Part shown: piece after piece, positions 27,958 through 37,277 of the stretch | How the letters are laid out: each line of letters starts with the position of its first letter | Numbering within the stretch: the stretch's first letter is position 1 | Source of the DNA: Vibrio sp. 10N.286.49.B1 | GTDB lineage: Bacteria; Pseudomonadota; Gammaproteobacteria; Enterobacterales; Vibrionaceae | Assembly: GCF_002873335.1 (NCBI RefSeq) | Contig: NZ_MCUW01000010.1 | Coordinates: forward strand, 56,680 to 120,679 | Length of the DNA: 64,000 nt | Reading direction: 5' to 3' | The notes under the pieces: model-generated | What the model was told of the DNA's origin: nothing | The model's input: only the letters and a program-made list of their open reading frames with translations | Database searches by the model: none | Translations under genes and position numbers: made by a program

Positions 27958-28485
27958 ATGAGGCTTCGATTTCCCCCAACGTGGGTGACGGTTTCTATCG
28001 GGTTAATCCTCAACGTTATGGCGATTGTCATGTCGAGTCAGGTATTGGATAAAATGACGGCTGAATTGACGCTCTTGGAAGACAGAAAAGAAGCCAATCT
28101 CTATTCCATTCAATTGGCTTGGAACCAAGTAGAGACGCTGGAGCGTAAGCGTGAAGGGGTCATGTTGCATTTGGATACCCCAAAAGCCAGTTTGTACCAA
28201 TCGGAGTCAGTGGTACAAGAGGCCCTTCGTCATCAACTGTCGGCATGGGTAGTAGAGCCTGTTCCAGCCATTACCATGAATAACCTCCCTGATCTGATGC
28301 AAGTTATTAACCAATCACAGCAATCACAAAGGGACATCATTGATGAGCTGTATCTCGATAACCTGTCGCTGGCTGAAGAGATGCAATTCATCACGAAGAA
28401 AATGGCGTTTTATAAAGATATTGCTTTGTTTTTGCAGGTTTTTGGATTGGCGTTGATTCTTGCGCGAGACCTATCGAGAAGGTAA
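27958..28485 (+). CDS. Hypothetical protein with two membrane segments and a coiled-coil middle
   Basis: A 175-residue protein. Residues about 9-28 and 155-172 are hydrophobic; between them lies a mostly helical, charged region (DKMTAELTLLEDRKEA and QQSQRDIIDELYLDN) likely to form a periplasmic or cytoplasmic hairpin. No family recognised. It starts two bases after the MAPEG stop and probably depends on its translation, so the products may work together in the membrane. Confidence 0.65.
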   Translation: MRLRFPPTWVTVSIGLILNVMAIVMSSQVLDKMTAELTLLEDRKEANLYSIQLAWNQVETLERKREGVMLHLDTPKASLYQSESVVQEALRHQLSAWVVEPVPAITMNNLPDLMQVINQSQQSQRDIIDELYLDNLSLAEEMQFITKKMAFYKDIALFLQVFGLALILARDLSRR

Positions 28486-28587
28486 TCTCATGCCAGTGTG
28501 AACCATCAAAAAGGTGTTTAGGCATTTTTTGATACTTAATCTTCCGGTACGAACGGTCGTAAAAAGTGCCGGTTAACCGCAATTACA

Positions 28588-28622
28588 CTCAGCCTTTAGT
28601 GAGCCTTGACAGGCTGAGCGTT
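28588..28622. terminator. Hairpin between convergent genes
   Basis: CTCAGCCT (28588-28595) pairs with AGGCTGAG (28611-28618), followed by CGTTTT. It lies between the 27958 gene and the convergent algQ-like gene. Confidence 0.5.
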
Positions 28623-28651
28623 TTGCGTTGGCTATTTACTCCCAGTTTTCT

Positions 28652-30202
28652 TTATTTACTGGCGTACGCTCGGTCATAGGCAGACTGCATGACCGCAACA
28701 ACTTTGCTATAACCCATTCTTTCAATACTCTCCATGTACTCTGGCCAATCTTTTTCAATATCACGGGAACCTAAAATCCACGCTTGTTGCTTTTCGACCA
28801 TAAAATCACGAATGGTGATCCAGTGCTTATCGTACGTATCTTTTTCCTTAGCATTGAGCGAGACACCCATGAAAGGTTCAAGTAAGTAATCGCCCTGGTC
28901 ATACAGTGCAATGCCTTCCAGTGCATGTTTGTTTGACCACTGTTCTTCATTGGCGTAATCCATTGGGAAACCACGCTGGATTTGTGCGCCAATGGCCCAC
29001 ATTTGTGCGTTGACAGGAGTGTCTGATTCTAAGATCGCCTTCTTGAAAGTGGGCTTACCGTCTACAACGTCGTAGTGTTCACCCTCAATACCGAAGTTAG
29101 CGAGTCGCTTACCTTGCTGTGTAAACCAGAAATCAAAATACTTGACGGTTTCAACCGGGTGTTCATTGGTGTAAGAAATTGCCCAGCCGTCTGGTTTCAC
29201 TTTTGCACGTCGGTGCTCTTCTACTCGTTGACCTGAAATGGACGCTGGTGGCGCAAAGGCCTTGAACTCAAATCCGGCGACTTTATCGTCAAGTGAATCG
29301 TTATAGCCAGAGGTTGAGGCAAACCAATCATGGGTCATGCCACCAAGATCGTTCGACAATAAATATTCGCGCGAGCGACTGCCTCGCGTGAAGACCTCAG
29401 CATCGATCAAGCCTTCTTCATACCATTGGGCGAGGTTTTTGATGCCTTCCTTATAGCCTTCACCGGCGTAACCATGGCGAATCTCGCCATCAACGACATG
29501 AAAATCATGGAAGACATCTGAACCTGAGGTTCTGCCATCCCACAGTGTTACCAAGCGAACCATTTCTTGCCAATGACGGGCAAAGAAGGGAACTTCATCT
29601 TTTTTACCATTACCGTTTGGATCGTTGTCTCGAAACGCCTTAAGGACAGTGTACATCTCGTCTACAGTCGTTGGCGGCTTTAACCCAAGCTTTTGCAGCC
29701 AGTCATAGCGCACAAAATATCCGCGACCGTATTTTCCATCAGGCAAGTACGGGATGTAGTAGATATTGCCATCTGATGCCTTGATTGACGAAGCGATGTC
29801 TGGGTTGGCGTCAAAAAATGCTTTTATGTTTGGTGCATGCTTTTCTATCAACTCATTGAGTGGCACAAACGCGCCTTCGGGACCATAGGTGTTGACGTTA
29901 TTCTTCATGCTGGAACCGCCGACAATGTCGGGTAACTCCCCAGAAGCAATAAGGAGGTTAAACGCCTCTTCGCTTTTAGTCGTCGCCATTGAGGCAACGT
30001 TGTTGAGGTGCACATTGGTCAGTCTCGCGGCCTCTTTTTCAACCGGCCAATCGTTGTTGTAGACAAACTTCTTTTGGTGCAAGTGGATATCCAACTTGAG
30101 TGGAGAATCCGAGACTTTATAGTCGCCATCTTGCGCCATAACAGGGGAGGCAATGACGGCTGCGATCAGTGCAGATAGGGTCGTAGTTACTTTAACATTC
30201 AT
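28652..30202 (-). CDS. algQ: Alginate-type ABC importer, periplasmic binding protein (AlgQ-like)
   Basis: A 516-residue periplasmic solute-binding protein with a signal peptide ending near VMAQDG. It resembles AlgQ1/AlgQ2 of Sphingomonas sp. A1 along its length, in my recollection of those proteins: NDWPVEKEAARLTNV, FNLLIASGELPDIVGG, GRGYFVRYDWLQKLGLKPP and the calcium-binding loop DPNGNGKKDE (194-203) that stabilises AlgQ. Such proteins bind alginate oligosaccharides or polymer. It is the last gene of kdgM-algS-algM1-algM2-algQ, the same order as in the Sphingomonas operon, which supports alginate as ligand. A related aldouronate-type ligand cannot be excluded. Confidence 0.88.
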   Translation of the reverse strand: MNVKVTTTLSALIAAVIASPVMAQDGDYKVSDSPLKLDIHLHQKKFVYNNDWPVEKEAARLTNVHLNNVASMATTKSEEAFNLLIASGELPDIVGGSSMKNNVNTYGPEGAFVPLNELIEKHAPNIKAFFDANPDIASSIKASDGNIYYIPYLPDGKYGRGYFVRYDWLQKLGLKPPTTVDEMYTVLKAFRDNDPNGNGKKDEVPFFARHWQEMVRLVTLWDGRTSGSDVFHDFHVVDGEIRHGYAGEGYKEGIKNLAQWYEEGLIDAEVFTRGSRSREYLLSNDLGGMTHDWFASTSGYNDSLDDKVAGFEFKAFAPPASISGQRVEEHRRAKVKPDGWAISYTNEHPVETVKYFDFWFTQQGKRLANFGIEGEHYDVVDGKPTFKKAILESDTPVNAQMWAIGAQIQRGFPMDYANEEQWSNKHALEGIALYDQGDYLLEPFMGVSLNAKEKDTYDKHWITIRDFMVEKQQAWILGSRDIEKDWPEYMESIERMGYSKVVAVMQSAYDRAYASK

Positions 30203-30248
30203 CCTTTTTTCCTTGTTTTTGTTATTGCTTTATTTCATTGCTAGGGCG

Positions 30249-31139
30249 TTATTCTTTAACGCCGCCAAGCATGATCCCTTTGTTGAAGTATTTTTGAAGA
30301 AACGGATAGAGAAGAAGTACAGGAATGATTGAACAGACCATGATGGCTGCGCTAACCGTTTCAAATGAGTAGGCGGCATTGATCAGTGAGCTGGCGAACG
30401 TATCATCGTCGGTTAGCTGGGTAATGACCTGCCTTAGGTAGACTTGTAGAGGGACCTTACTTTCGTCCCGCAACAGGACCATTGCCCAGAAAAATCCGTT
30501 CCAGCGAGCAACAATACAAAACAGAGCGACAGTGGCGAGCGCGGGCTTTGCCAGAGGAATAAAGACCTTCCAAAGCACCTGAAAATCGTTCGCGCCATCC
30601 ATGCGAGCGGCTTCTTCAAATGATTTCGGTATCGCTTCAAAAAAGTTACGCAATAAGATGATGTTGAAGGCGTTACAAGCGAATCCAACAATAATCCCGA
30701 AGTAACTATTTAACAGCCCTAAGTCACGCATGTTGAGGAAGAACGGGATCATACCCGCGTTGAACCACATGGTGAAAGCGATAAGAATATTCCAGTACTT
30801 ACGCCCTAGTAATTGAGGACGCGAGAGCGCATACGCGCCGGGAATAATGATCAGCAAACTCGTTAATGTACCGAAAAACGTATAGATAAACGTATTCTTA
30901 TATGATCCCCAAAACGCGGGGTCTGAGAGGACTTTTTCATAAGCGGCGAAGGTAATCTCCACCGGGGTTAAGACGACATCTCCTGCCGTAACCGCATCCC
31001 CGGCACTGATGGACATGGAGGCGACATAGATAAAGGGATACAGCGTACTGATAGTAAATAGCGCCACCAGTAACATATTGATATAAACAAATGTTTTATC
31101 GCCGCGAGAGTATAGGTTCATGTTCATTGTTTGACTCAT
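30249..31139 (-). CDS. algM2: Alginate-type ABC importer permease AlgM2-like
   Basis: A 296-residue permease of the carbohydrate CUT1 class with six hydrophobic segments. The EAA coupling loop is EAARMDGANDFQVLWKVFIPLAKP. The C-terminus ends FNKGIMLGGVKE, as in LplC/AlgM2-like proteins. It lies 12 bases after the AlgM1-like gene and 46 before the AlgQ-like gene, so it is the second half of the inner-membrane channel for alginate oligomers. Confidence 0.88.
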   Translation of the reverse strand: MSQTMNMNLYSRGDKTFVYINMLLVALFTISTLYPFIYVASMSISAGDAVTAGDVVLTPVEITFAAYEKVLSDPAFWGSYKNTFIYTFFGTLTSLLIIIPGAYALSRPQLLGRKYWNILIAFTMWFNAGMIPFFLNMRDLGLLNSYFGIIVGFACNAFNIILLRNFFEAIPKSFEEAARMDGANDFQVLWKVFIPLAKPALATVALFCIVARWNGFFWAMVLLRDESKVPLQVYLRQVITQLTDDDTFASSLINAAYSFETVSAAIMVCSIIPVLLLYPFLQKYFNKGIMLGGVKE

Positions 31140-31151
31140 AACTGGCTCCTA

Positions 31152-32159
31152 TTACCACAATGACGTTTGTGAAACGCGACGGCTGATTCCATTCGCTACC
31201 ATCACTAAGATGAAGGCGATGCCGGCATTAAATAATCCAGCGGCGGCGGCTAAATCATATTGGGCAGCTTGGATACCTTGTCGGTAAATAAACGTGCTGA
31301 TGACGTCTGCGGTTTCATATGTTGCGGGTTGATACAACATAATGATCATCTCGAACCCAACCTCTAATATGTTACCAATGCGAATAATCAACATGATAAG
31401 AATGGTGGGTAGAATGCAAGGAAGGGTTATGCGCCACATCATTTGCCATCGAGAGGCTCCATCGACAACCGCTGACTCATACAACGATGGGTTAACCCCG
31501 GCGATGGCGGCTAAAAATACGATGGAACTGAAGCCGGCTTCTTGCCAAATGCCTGTCCCCACAAAAATGGTACGGAACCATTCTGGTTTCGTTAGAAAGT
31601 AAACCGAATCGTAACCTAGTGCGTTAAGCATTAAATTCACGACGCCAGTCGAGGGGGAAAAGGCCGTGATGACAATACCGGCAATAATGACAGCAGAGAT
31701 AAAGTGGGGAAGATAAACAATGGTCTGTGCTGTACGCTTAAATTTTGCGTTGAGGATCTCGTTAAACATGAGCGCGAGAATGATGGGGACGGGAAACCCG
31801 AATATCAGGCTAGCACCACTAATCATGACCGTATTCTTAATCGCTCGTAAGAACTGATCGTTCTCAAACAACGTAAAGAAATGCTCAAAGCCAACCCATG
31901 GACTCGCCGAAATACCTTTAAAAACGCTGTAATCCTTGAAGGCTATTTGCAATCCATACATAGGTTTGTATAAAAAAACCAAGAACCAAATAACCATTGG
32001 AGCGAGCAGCACATAGATTTGCCATTCCTTGGCGAAATGGCGCTGTAGCCATCGACCTTTAACCTTGAGCTCACTAAGCCATGAAGCATGTGGTGTGGTT
32101 TGTTGCAAGGTACCTTGTTGCGAGGTGCCTTGCTGTGAAGTGCCTTGTAGATTTTCCAT
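31152..32159 (-). CDS. algM1: Alginate-type ABC importer permease AlgM1-like
   Basis: A 335-residue CUT1-class permease. After a soluble N-terminal tail come six hydrophobic segments; WIYVLLAPMVIWFLVFLYKPMYG-like first segment and the EAA loop ESAVVDGASRWQMMWRITLP are typical of LplB/AlgM1 proteins. The first residues contain a short repeat, QGTSQ-QGTSQ-QGTLQ, encoded by three 15-base units. The stop of algS is 12 bases before its start. It pairs with the AlgM2-like subunit and the AlgS ATPase. Confidence 0.88.
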   Translation of the reverse strand: MENLQGTSQQGTSQQGTLQQTTPHASWLSELKVKGRWLQRHFAKEWQIYVLLAPMVIWFLVFLYKPMYGLQIAFKDYSVFKGISASPWVGFEHFFTLFENDQFLRAIKNTVMISGASLIFGFPVPIILALMFNEILNAKFKRTAQTIVYLPHFISAVIIAGIVITAFSPSTGVVNLMLNALGYDSVYFLTKPEWFRTIFVGTGIWQEAGFSSIVFLAAIAGVNPSLYESAVVDGASRWQMMWRITLPCILPTILIMLIIRIGNILEVGFEMIIMLYQPATYETADVISTFIYRQGIQAAQYDLAAAAGLFNAGIAFILVMVANGISRRVSQTSLW

Positions 32160-32171
32160 GTGACACCTCCG

Positions 32172-33266
32172 TTAGTTAACCGTTTCGCGTGGTAATGCTT
32201 GCCCTGTGTTTTTATCGAACACAGTAATCGCATCGGTACGGAAATAGAGTGTGTCGATCCCCCCTAAGTGGTCGACTTTCCCATGTGTTTCCGTTTTAAC
32301 CACAAAAGGCTTGCCTTCAAACTGGCAATGAAGCAGCGCTTCGGAACCTAGCGTTTCAACCAAATCAATGTGAGTAGAGATAGCGGAGGCGTCGGGAACA
32401 GAGGTAATATCGGTGTATTCAGGTCGGATGCCCAGCAAGATAGGCTGATTGTGTTCCACGCCTTTGACGTGGGGGAGTATGCAACGCGAATCGCCAAAAC
32501 GGGCAACCCAACCGTCGGGTGTGAGCTCAGCGGTCGCCTCAATGAGGTTCATTGGTGGTGAGCCAATGAAGGTGGCAACGAACGTATTGACTGGGTTATT
32601 GAATAATTCCATTGGTGTGCCAATCTGTTCAATCTTTCCGTCGCTCATGACCACAATACGATCAGCGAGCGTCATTGCCTCTACTTGATCGTGAGTGACA
32701 TAAACACTGGTGACACCGAGTTGGTGATGCAGGCGTTTAATTTCAGCTCGCATTTGGGTACGAAGTTTGGCATCGAGGTTTGATAACGGCTCGTCAAATA
32801 AGAACACTTTTGGGTGACGAACAATGGCTCGTCCCATCGCCACGCGTTGACGTTGACCACCCGAAAGATCAGATGGACGACGTTCAAGCAAATTCGTCAG
32901 GCCAAGAATTTTTGCTACATCGTTAACTGATTGGGTAATTTGGTCCTTGGGTACTTTACGGATACGTAGTCCAAAGGCGATATTTTCCGCAACACTGAGG
33001 TGAGGATAAAGGGCATAGTTTTGGAAAACCATCGCAACGTCACGGTCTTTAGGGGCGATATCATTGACGCGACGATCATTGATATGAATATCACCTTCGG
33101 TAATTTCTTCTAGGCCTGCTAACATGCGTAGCGTTGTTGACTTACCACAACCTGACGGCCCAACGAGAACAATAAATTCTTTTGATTTTACTTCTAAATT
33201 AATACCATGTACGACACTAATATCACCGTACGCTTTAACGATATTATTCAACTGAACACCAGACAT
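32172..33266 (-). CDS. algS: Alginate-type ABC importer ATPase AlgS-like
   Basis: A 364-residue carbohydrate-importer ATPase (MalK/UgpC class; AlgS is of similar length). Walker A GPSGCGKSTTLRML, signature LSGGQRQRVAMGRAIV, Walker B VFLFDEPLSNLDAKLR and the switch His in YVTHDQVEA are intact, and a C-terminal OB-type regulatory domain follows. It is the first importer gene after the KdgM porin, with an intergenic hairpin between. It powers the AlgM1/AlgM2 channel. Confidence 0.88.
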   Translation of the reverse strand: MSGVQLNNIVKAYGDISVVHGINLEVKSKEFIVLVGPSGCGKSTTLRMLAGLEEITEGDIHINDRRVNDIAPKDRDVAMVFQNYALYPHLSVAENIAFGLRIRKVPKDQITQSVNDVAKILGLTNLLERRPSDLSGGQRQRVAMGRAIVRHPKVFLFDEPLSNLDAKLRTQMRAEIKRLHHQLGVTSVYVTHDQVEAMTLADRIVVMSDGKIEQIGTPMELFNNPVNTFVATFIGSPPMNLIEATAELTPDGWVARFGDSRCILPHVKGVEHNQPILLGIRPEYTDITSVPDASAISTHIDLVETLGSEALLHCQFEGKPFVVKTETHGKVDHLGGIDTLYFRTDAITVFDKNTGQALPRETVN

Positions 33267-33353
33267 AACTTTTCCTTGTCTCGCTAGCGAAATTGAAGTG
33301 CTTAAAATATTAAATTAACAAATTAGAAGGAAGCGTATTCTAGGTAGTGGAGC

Positions 33354-33375
33354 AATATAGCTTCCTTGCTATATT
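33354..33375 (-). other. Intercistronic hairpin between kdgM and algS
   Basis: AATATAGC (33354-33361) pairs with GCTATATT (33368-33375) around TTCCTT. Without a T run it looks like an mRNA stability or processing element that may set higher porin than transporter levels. Confidence 0.5.
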
Positions 33376-33470
33376 TGAATCACTTTAATTTTACTGAGGG
33401 GGAATAAAGGTGAATAAATACTAAGGCAGGAATGTATTTATTCACCAGTGCATAATTAAATATTAAGGAA

Positions 33471-34223
33471 TTAGAAGCTGTACTTCACACCAAGACGAGT
33501 TCTTAGCTGGCGGTTGTCTTCTGCGGATGAACCTTCGTCAACTGTCCAGAATTCCATGTAAGGAGTGAAAGCGTCAAATTTGTAACCAATCTTAAGACCT
33601 AAATCCCACTCCCAGTCTTTACCGTTCGCAAGGCGGACATTATCATAGTTTTTGTTTAAGTTTGCTTCGTAGCTTAACTTAAGGTTCTTCAAAGATTCTT
33701 GACTAAATTTGTAGGCACCTGTTAGCGTCCATTTACCTTGTTGAACGGTGCTATCCGCCACAGTAAGTTTGCTACCATCGGTTGTAGTTTTAGTGCCTGC
33801 TGTTGAATCGTAAACTTGGAACTCATGACGATAACGTAGAGCGGTTGTCAAACCAAAATCTGCTCTATAACCAACACGGAACTGAGGTTTCCATGTTGTT
33901 TTATTTGAGCCAAATGTAACTGGCATACCTGGCTGTATATACCAGTTGCTATCATCAAACTTCTTAGTCCAGTCCCAGCTAAACTCTGAATCACCACGTG
34001 ATACATTTTTCCAAAAGTCAGTTTGATCTTCACTTTGGAATTTTTGCTCAACACCTAACCCAAGCTTGCCACCAAAAACTTCAGTAGAGTCGCTAATTTT
34101 AATACGGTGCGCATATTTTTCATCAGTGTGCTTATATTCCGCACGGTAATCTAAATTCGTTGCAGCCGCTGAACCAGCCAATAAAACGAGTGCCACACCC
34201 ACTGCGGATTGCTTAAGTTTCAT
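33471..34223 (-). CDS. kdgM: KdgM-family oligouronate outer-membrane porin
   Basis: A 250-residue outer-membrane beta-barrel. A signal peptide ends near GSAAA, mature sequence begins TNLDYRAEYKH, alternating aromatic strands follow and the chain ends GVKYSF with the terminal Phe required for barrel insertion. KdgM porins are monomeric 12-strand channels for acidic oligosaccharides such as oligogalacturonates and oligoalginates. First gene of the porin-ABC importer operon, divergent from the symporter. A FadR-type operator lies at 34424 and a CRP-like site at 34461 upstream. One of three such porins in the locus. Confidence 0.9.
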   Translation of the reverse strand: MKLKQSAVGVALVLLAGSAAATNLDYRAEYKHTDEKYAHRIKISDSTEVFGGKLGLGVEQKFQSEDQTDFWKNVSRGDSEFSWDWTKKFDDSNWYIQPGMPVTFGSNKTTWKPQFRVGYRADFGLTTALRYRHEFQVYDSTAGTKTTTDGSKLTVADSTVQQGKWTLTGAYKFSQESLKNLKLSYEANLNKNYDNVRLANGKDWEWDLGLKIGYKFDAFTPYMEFWTVDEGSSAEDNRQLRTRLGVKYSF

Positions 34224-34423
34224 ACTGATATTTCCCTTATATAAAGTATATTATTGCTAGATTATTATTTTTGCTTCTTAACTATCGATACAAATTCGCT
34301 ACATTTTATGTACGTTTATATCTATTAAGTTCGCGATTACAGTTAACATTGTTGAAATGTTAAACAGCTATTAACCGTCGCTCATTTCTGTGGTGTGTAA
34401 CACGAACATGTTGTATTGAATTA

Positions 34424-34434
34424 ATGTATGACAA
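34424..34434. promoter_or_regulatory. FadR-type GntR site upstream of kdgM (33471 gene)
   Basis: ATGTATGACAA lies within TTAATGTATGACAAAT, a 16-base string repeated exactly at 44673-44688 before another KdgM gene. It fits the FadR-subfamily GntR pattern xTGTnnkACAx. Confidence 0.65.
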
Positions 34435-34460
34435 ATGATATTCGAATATCAGGATTATTC

Positions 34461-34476
34461 TGTGAAATGCATCAAC
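34461..34476. promoter_or_regulatory. CRP-like site in the kdgM-symporter gap
   Basis: TGTGAAATGCATCAAC matches TGTGA-N6-TCACA at eight of ten positions. Confidence 0.4.
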
Positions 34477-34839
34477 ATTTACTATTGATGGAATGAGTTT
34501 TTGTCGATAGGTGGGGCTTGATCACACTTTATTACAGATAGTTTCAGAATTTTATACCCCATCACTTGTGTGGGCATGTGCATTGAGCTGAAAAAAGATA
34601 GCCGGTGAATTTTATCTATAACCTATTGATTATGAATGGTTAAAATGTAATCGATATTAATGTTAATAATGTATTTTTAGAAATAATATCAGTGACTTGT
34701 GTTGCTTTCTGGTTTGAAAAAGTAGAACAGAGAACATAAATCGATGATTCATCAAGCCTGGCTGAGCAAAACTTGACCCAGTTAACTAACTGGCTTTCAA
34801 TCTGGTCGAAAAACGATAACCCGATCACGTTGAGGTATA

Positions 34840-34850
34840 TTGTATTACAA
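34840..34850. promoter_or_regulatory. FadR-type GntR site upstream of the symporter
   Basis: TTGTATTACAA is a perfect 11-base palindrome about 70 bases before the symporter start. Confidence 0.6.
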
Positions 34851-34918
34851 TTAAAGGGCGTAACGAGATATATTGATTTGTAACAGCAAATAAATAGTTA
34901 AAAAAGGATTATAGAGTT

Positions 34919-36697
34919 ATGGATCTGAATACACTCATTGTTGGAGTCTATTTTTTATTCCTGATGGCAATCGGATGGATGTTTAGGACTTTTACCAGCA
35001 CAACAAGTGATTACTTCCGTGGGGGTGGTAACATGTTGTGGTGGATGGTTGGTGCGACTGCGTTTATGACCCAGTTCTCAGCATGGACGTTCACAGGTGC
35101 AGCAGGTAAAGCGTACAACGACGGTTTCGCAGTCGCTATTATTTTTCTAGCGAATGCGTTTGGTTATTTCATGAACTTTGCGTATTTTGCGCCGAAATTC
35201 CGTCAACTACGAGTTGTCACGGTAATTGAAGCCATTCGCATGCGTTTTGGTGCAACGAACGAACAAGTATTTACTTGGTCTTCAATGCCAAACAGTGTGG
35301 TATCGGCAGGTGTTTGGCTAAATGCACTAGCTATCATTGCATCAGGCATTTTTGGCTTTGATATGACGATGACCATTTGGGTTACTGGTCTTGTTGTTCT
35401 GGCGATGTCGGTAACAGGTGGTTCATGGGCGGTAATCGCCTCTGACTTTATGCAGATGGTTATCATCATGGCCGTGACCGTAACATGTGCGGTTGTCGCG
35501 GTTGTTCAAGGTGGCGGTATTGGTGAGATTGTTAACAACTTCCCAGTAGGCGACAGCGGTTCATTTGTCTCTGGTAATAACCTTAACTACCTCAGCATCT
35601 TCAGCATTTGGGCATTCTTTATCTTTGTTAAGCAGTTCTCTATTACGAACAACATGCTTAACTCTTACCGTTATCTTGCGGCAAAAGATTCTAAGAACGC
35701 GAAAAAAGCGGCACTGCTAGCTTGTATCCTTATGCTTTGCGGCGTGTTTATCTGGTTTATGCCTTCTTGGTTCATTGCTGGTCAAGGTGTTGACCTAGCG
35801 GCAGCATACCCTGATGCAGGTTCTAAAGCTGGTGACTTCGCTTACCTTTACTTTGTTCAAGAATACATGCCAGCAGGTATGGTGGGTCTTCTAGTGGCAG
35901 CGATGTTTGCCGCGACGATGTCTTCAATGGATTCAGGCTTAAACCGTAACTCAGGTATCTTTGTTAAGAACTTCTATGAAACTATTGTTCGTAAAGGACA
36001 AGCTTCTGAGAAAGAACTGGTTACCGTCTCTAAGATTACGTCTACCGTGTTTGGTATTGCAATTATCCTTATTGCACAGTTTATCAACTCACTTAAAGGC
36101 CTGAGCTTATTTGATACAATGATGTATGTTGGTGCGCTAATCGGCTTCCCAATGACTATTCCTGCATTCCTAGGTTTCTTCATCAAAAAGACTCCGGACT
36201 GGGCTGGTTGGGGTACGCTAATCGTAGGTGCATTTGTCTCTTACTACGTCGGCTTTGTTATCAATGCAGAGATGGTATCGTCAGTATTCGGCCTAGAAGA
36301 GCTAACGAAACGTGAATGGTCTGATGTTAAAGTAGCAATTGGCCTAATGGGACATATTACTTTGACAGGCGGCTTCTTCATGCTGTCGACACTGTTCTAC
36401 AAGCCTCTTACTGAAAAGCGTCAAGCGGATGTTGATAAGTTCTTTGGCAACCTATCTACTCCTCTGGTTTCTGAATCAGCAGAGCAAAAAGCACTTGATA
36501 ACAAACAACGTCAAATGCTAGGCAAACTGATTGCAGTAGCGGGTATTGGTATTATGTTTATGGCCTTGCTAAGCAACCCAATGTGGGGACGTTTGGTGTT
36601 CATCCTCTGTGGTCTGATTGTTGGTGGTGTCGGTGTGCTGCTTGTGAAAGCCGTAGACGATAGCGGTAAACAGGCAGAGGCAGCGACAGAAAGCTAA
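34919..36697 (+). CDS. Sodium/solute symporter (SSS family), probable oligoalginate or DEH transporter
   Basis: A 592-residue inner-membrane protein with about 13-14 hydrophobic segments of the LeuT-like SSS family. AWTFTGAAGKAYNDG in segment 2, MFAATMSSMDSGLNRNSGIF (sodium-site Ser region of segment 8) and KITSTVFG are typical. Vibrio alginate loci encode SSS transporters of this kind (the Toa proteins) for unsaturated oligouronates or the monomer DEH; this gene's position, divergent from kdgM-algSMMQ and preceded by the same operator type, supports that role. Exact substrate is inferred. A terminator follows. Confidence 0.85.
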   Translation: MDLNTLIVGVYFLFLMAIGWMFRTFTSTTSDYFRGGGNMLWWMVGATAFMTQFSAWTFTGAAGKAYNDGFAVAIIFLANAFGYFMNFAYFAPKFRQLRVVTVIEAIRMRFGATNEQVFTWSSMPNSVVSAGVWLNALAIIASGIFGFDMTMTIWVTGLVVLAMSVTGGSWAVIASDFMQMVIIMAVTVTCAVVAVVQGGGIGEIVNNFPVGDSGSFVSGNNLNYLSIFSIWAFFIFVKQFSITNNMLNSYRYLAAKDSKNAKKAALLACILMLCGVFIWFMPSWFIAGQGVDLAAAYPDAGSKAGDFAYLYFVQEYMPAGMVGLLVAAMFAATMSSMDSGLNRNSGIFVKNFYETIVRKGQASEKELVTVSKITSTVFGIAIILIAQFINSLKGLSLFDTMMYVGALIGFPMTIPAFLGFFIKKTPDWAGWGTLIVGAFVSYYVGFVINAEMVSSVFGLEELTKREWSDVKVAIGLMGHITLTGGFFMLSTLFYKPLTEKRQADVDKFFGNLSTPLVSESAEQKALDNKQRQMLGKLIAVAGIGIMFMALLSNPMWGRLVFILCGLIVGGVGVLLVKAVDDSGKQAEAATES

Positions 36698-37277
36698 GTC
36701 TGATAGAAAATAAATGACAGAAAATGCGCCGCCTTTGGGTGTCGCATTTTTTTTGCTTTAATTTTCTCGCCTGGTTACTTTCGTTGGTGATAAAGCCGTC
36801 ACTTGGAGATTAAAGTGGATGAAAATGTAAGGACTGACACCGGCTAAATAAAGTGATGTTCACTTGGCTTAATCAGTTTTGTATTGAGTTCAATGCTATG
36901 TCACAGGTTTTATGTGCCGAGTGGGAAGTAAGCAGGGCCCGCTGTTTTCTTGTTTAGAGCGTATCTGTTATTACGTCAATGCTGTGAAGTAATGAGTAAA
37001 AGTAGAGGATGACCCAATAATAACCAGAGGTATTATTGGGATTCGCCGTTAAGAATAGTGATTAGCTGTTAAGAATAGTGATAGGCCATTCGTATAGTAA
37101 GGACAAGCGTTGCGATTCGAATACTGCAATATTAATGGAAGAGGTTAGGGATATTAGCGATTGAGATACATTGAATATGGATAGTAGCAGTACTAATACA
37201 TACGGTTATAGTGTGGATAGTCAGCGCCTAACTGCCAATAATGGCAATAGGCATTCTAACTGATGAGCAGGTAAGCG
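36698..37277. other. Gene-free region after the symporter
   Basis: Apart from the symporter terminator, this 580-base region holds a 15-base direct repeat (GTTAAGAATAGTGAT at 37048-37062 and 37068-37082, 20-base period) and a palindrome AAGTGATGTTCACTT at 36851-36865. No ORF, RNA or promoter is convincing. Confidence 0.5.
36721..36754 (+). terminator. Symporter terminator
   Basis: AAAATGCG (36721-36728) pairs with CGCATTTT (36743-36750), followed by more T. Confidence 0.8.

Larger units (their letters stand above)
34224..34918. other. kdgM-symporter divergent control region
   Basis: This 695-base AT-rich gap has no supported gene. It carries two FadR/GntR-type sites (34424 and 34840) and a CRP-like site (34461), and should hold the promoters for the porin-ABC operon and the symporter. 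The long 5' leaders (about 200 bases on the kdgM side) leave room for further regulation. Confidence 0.6.
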
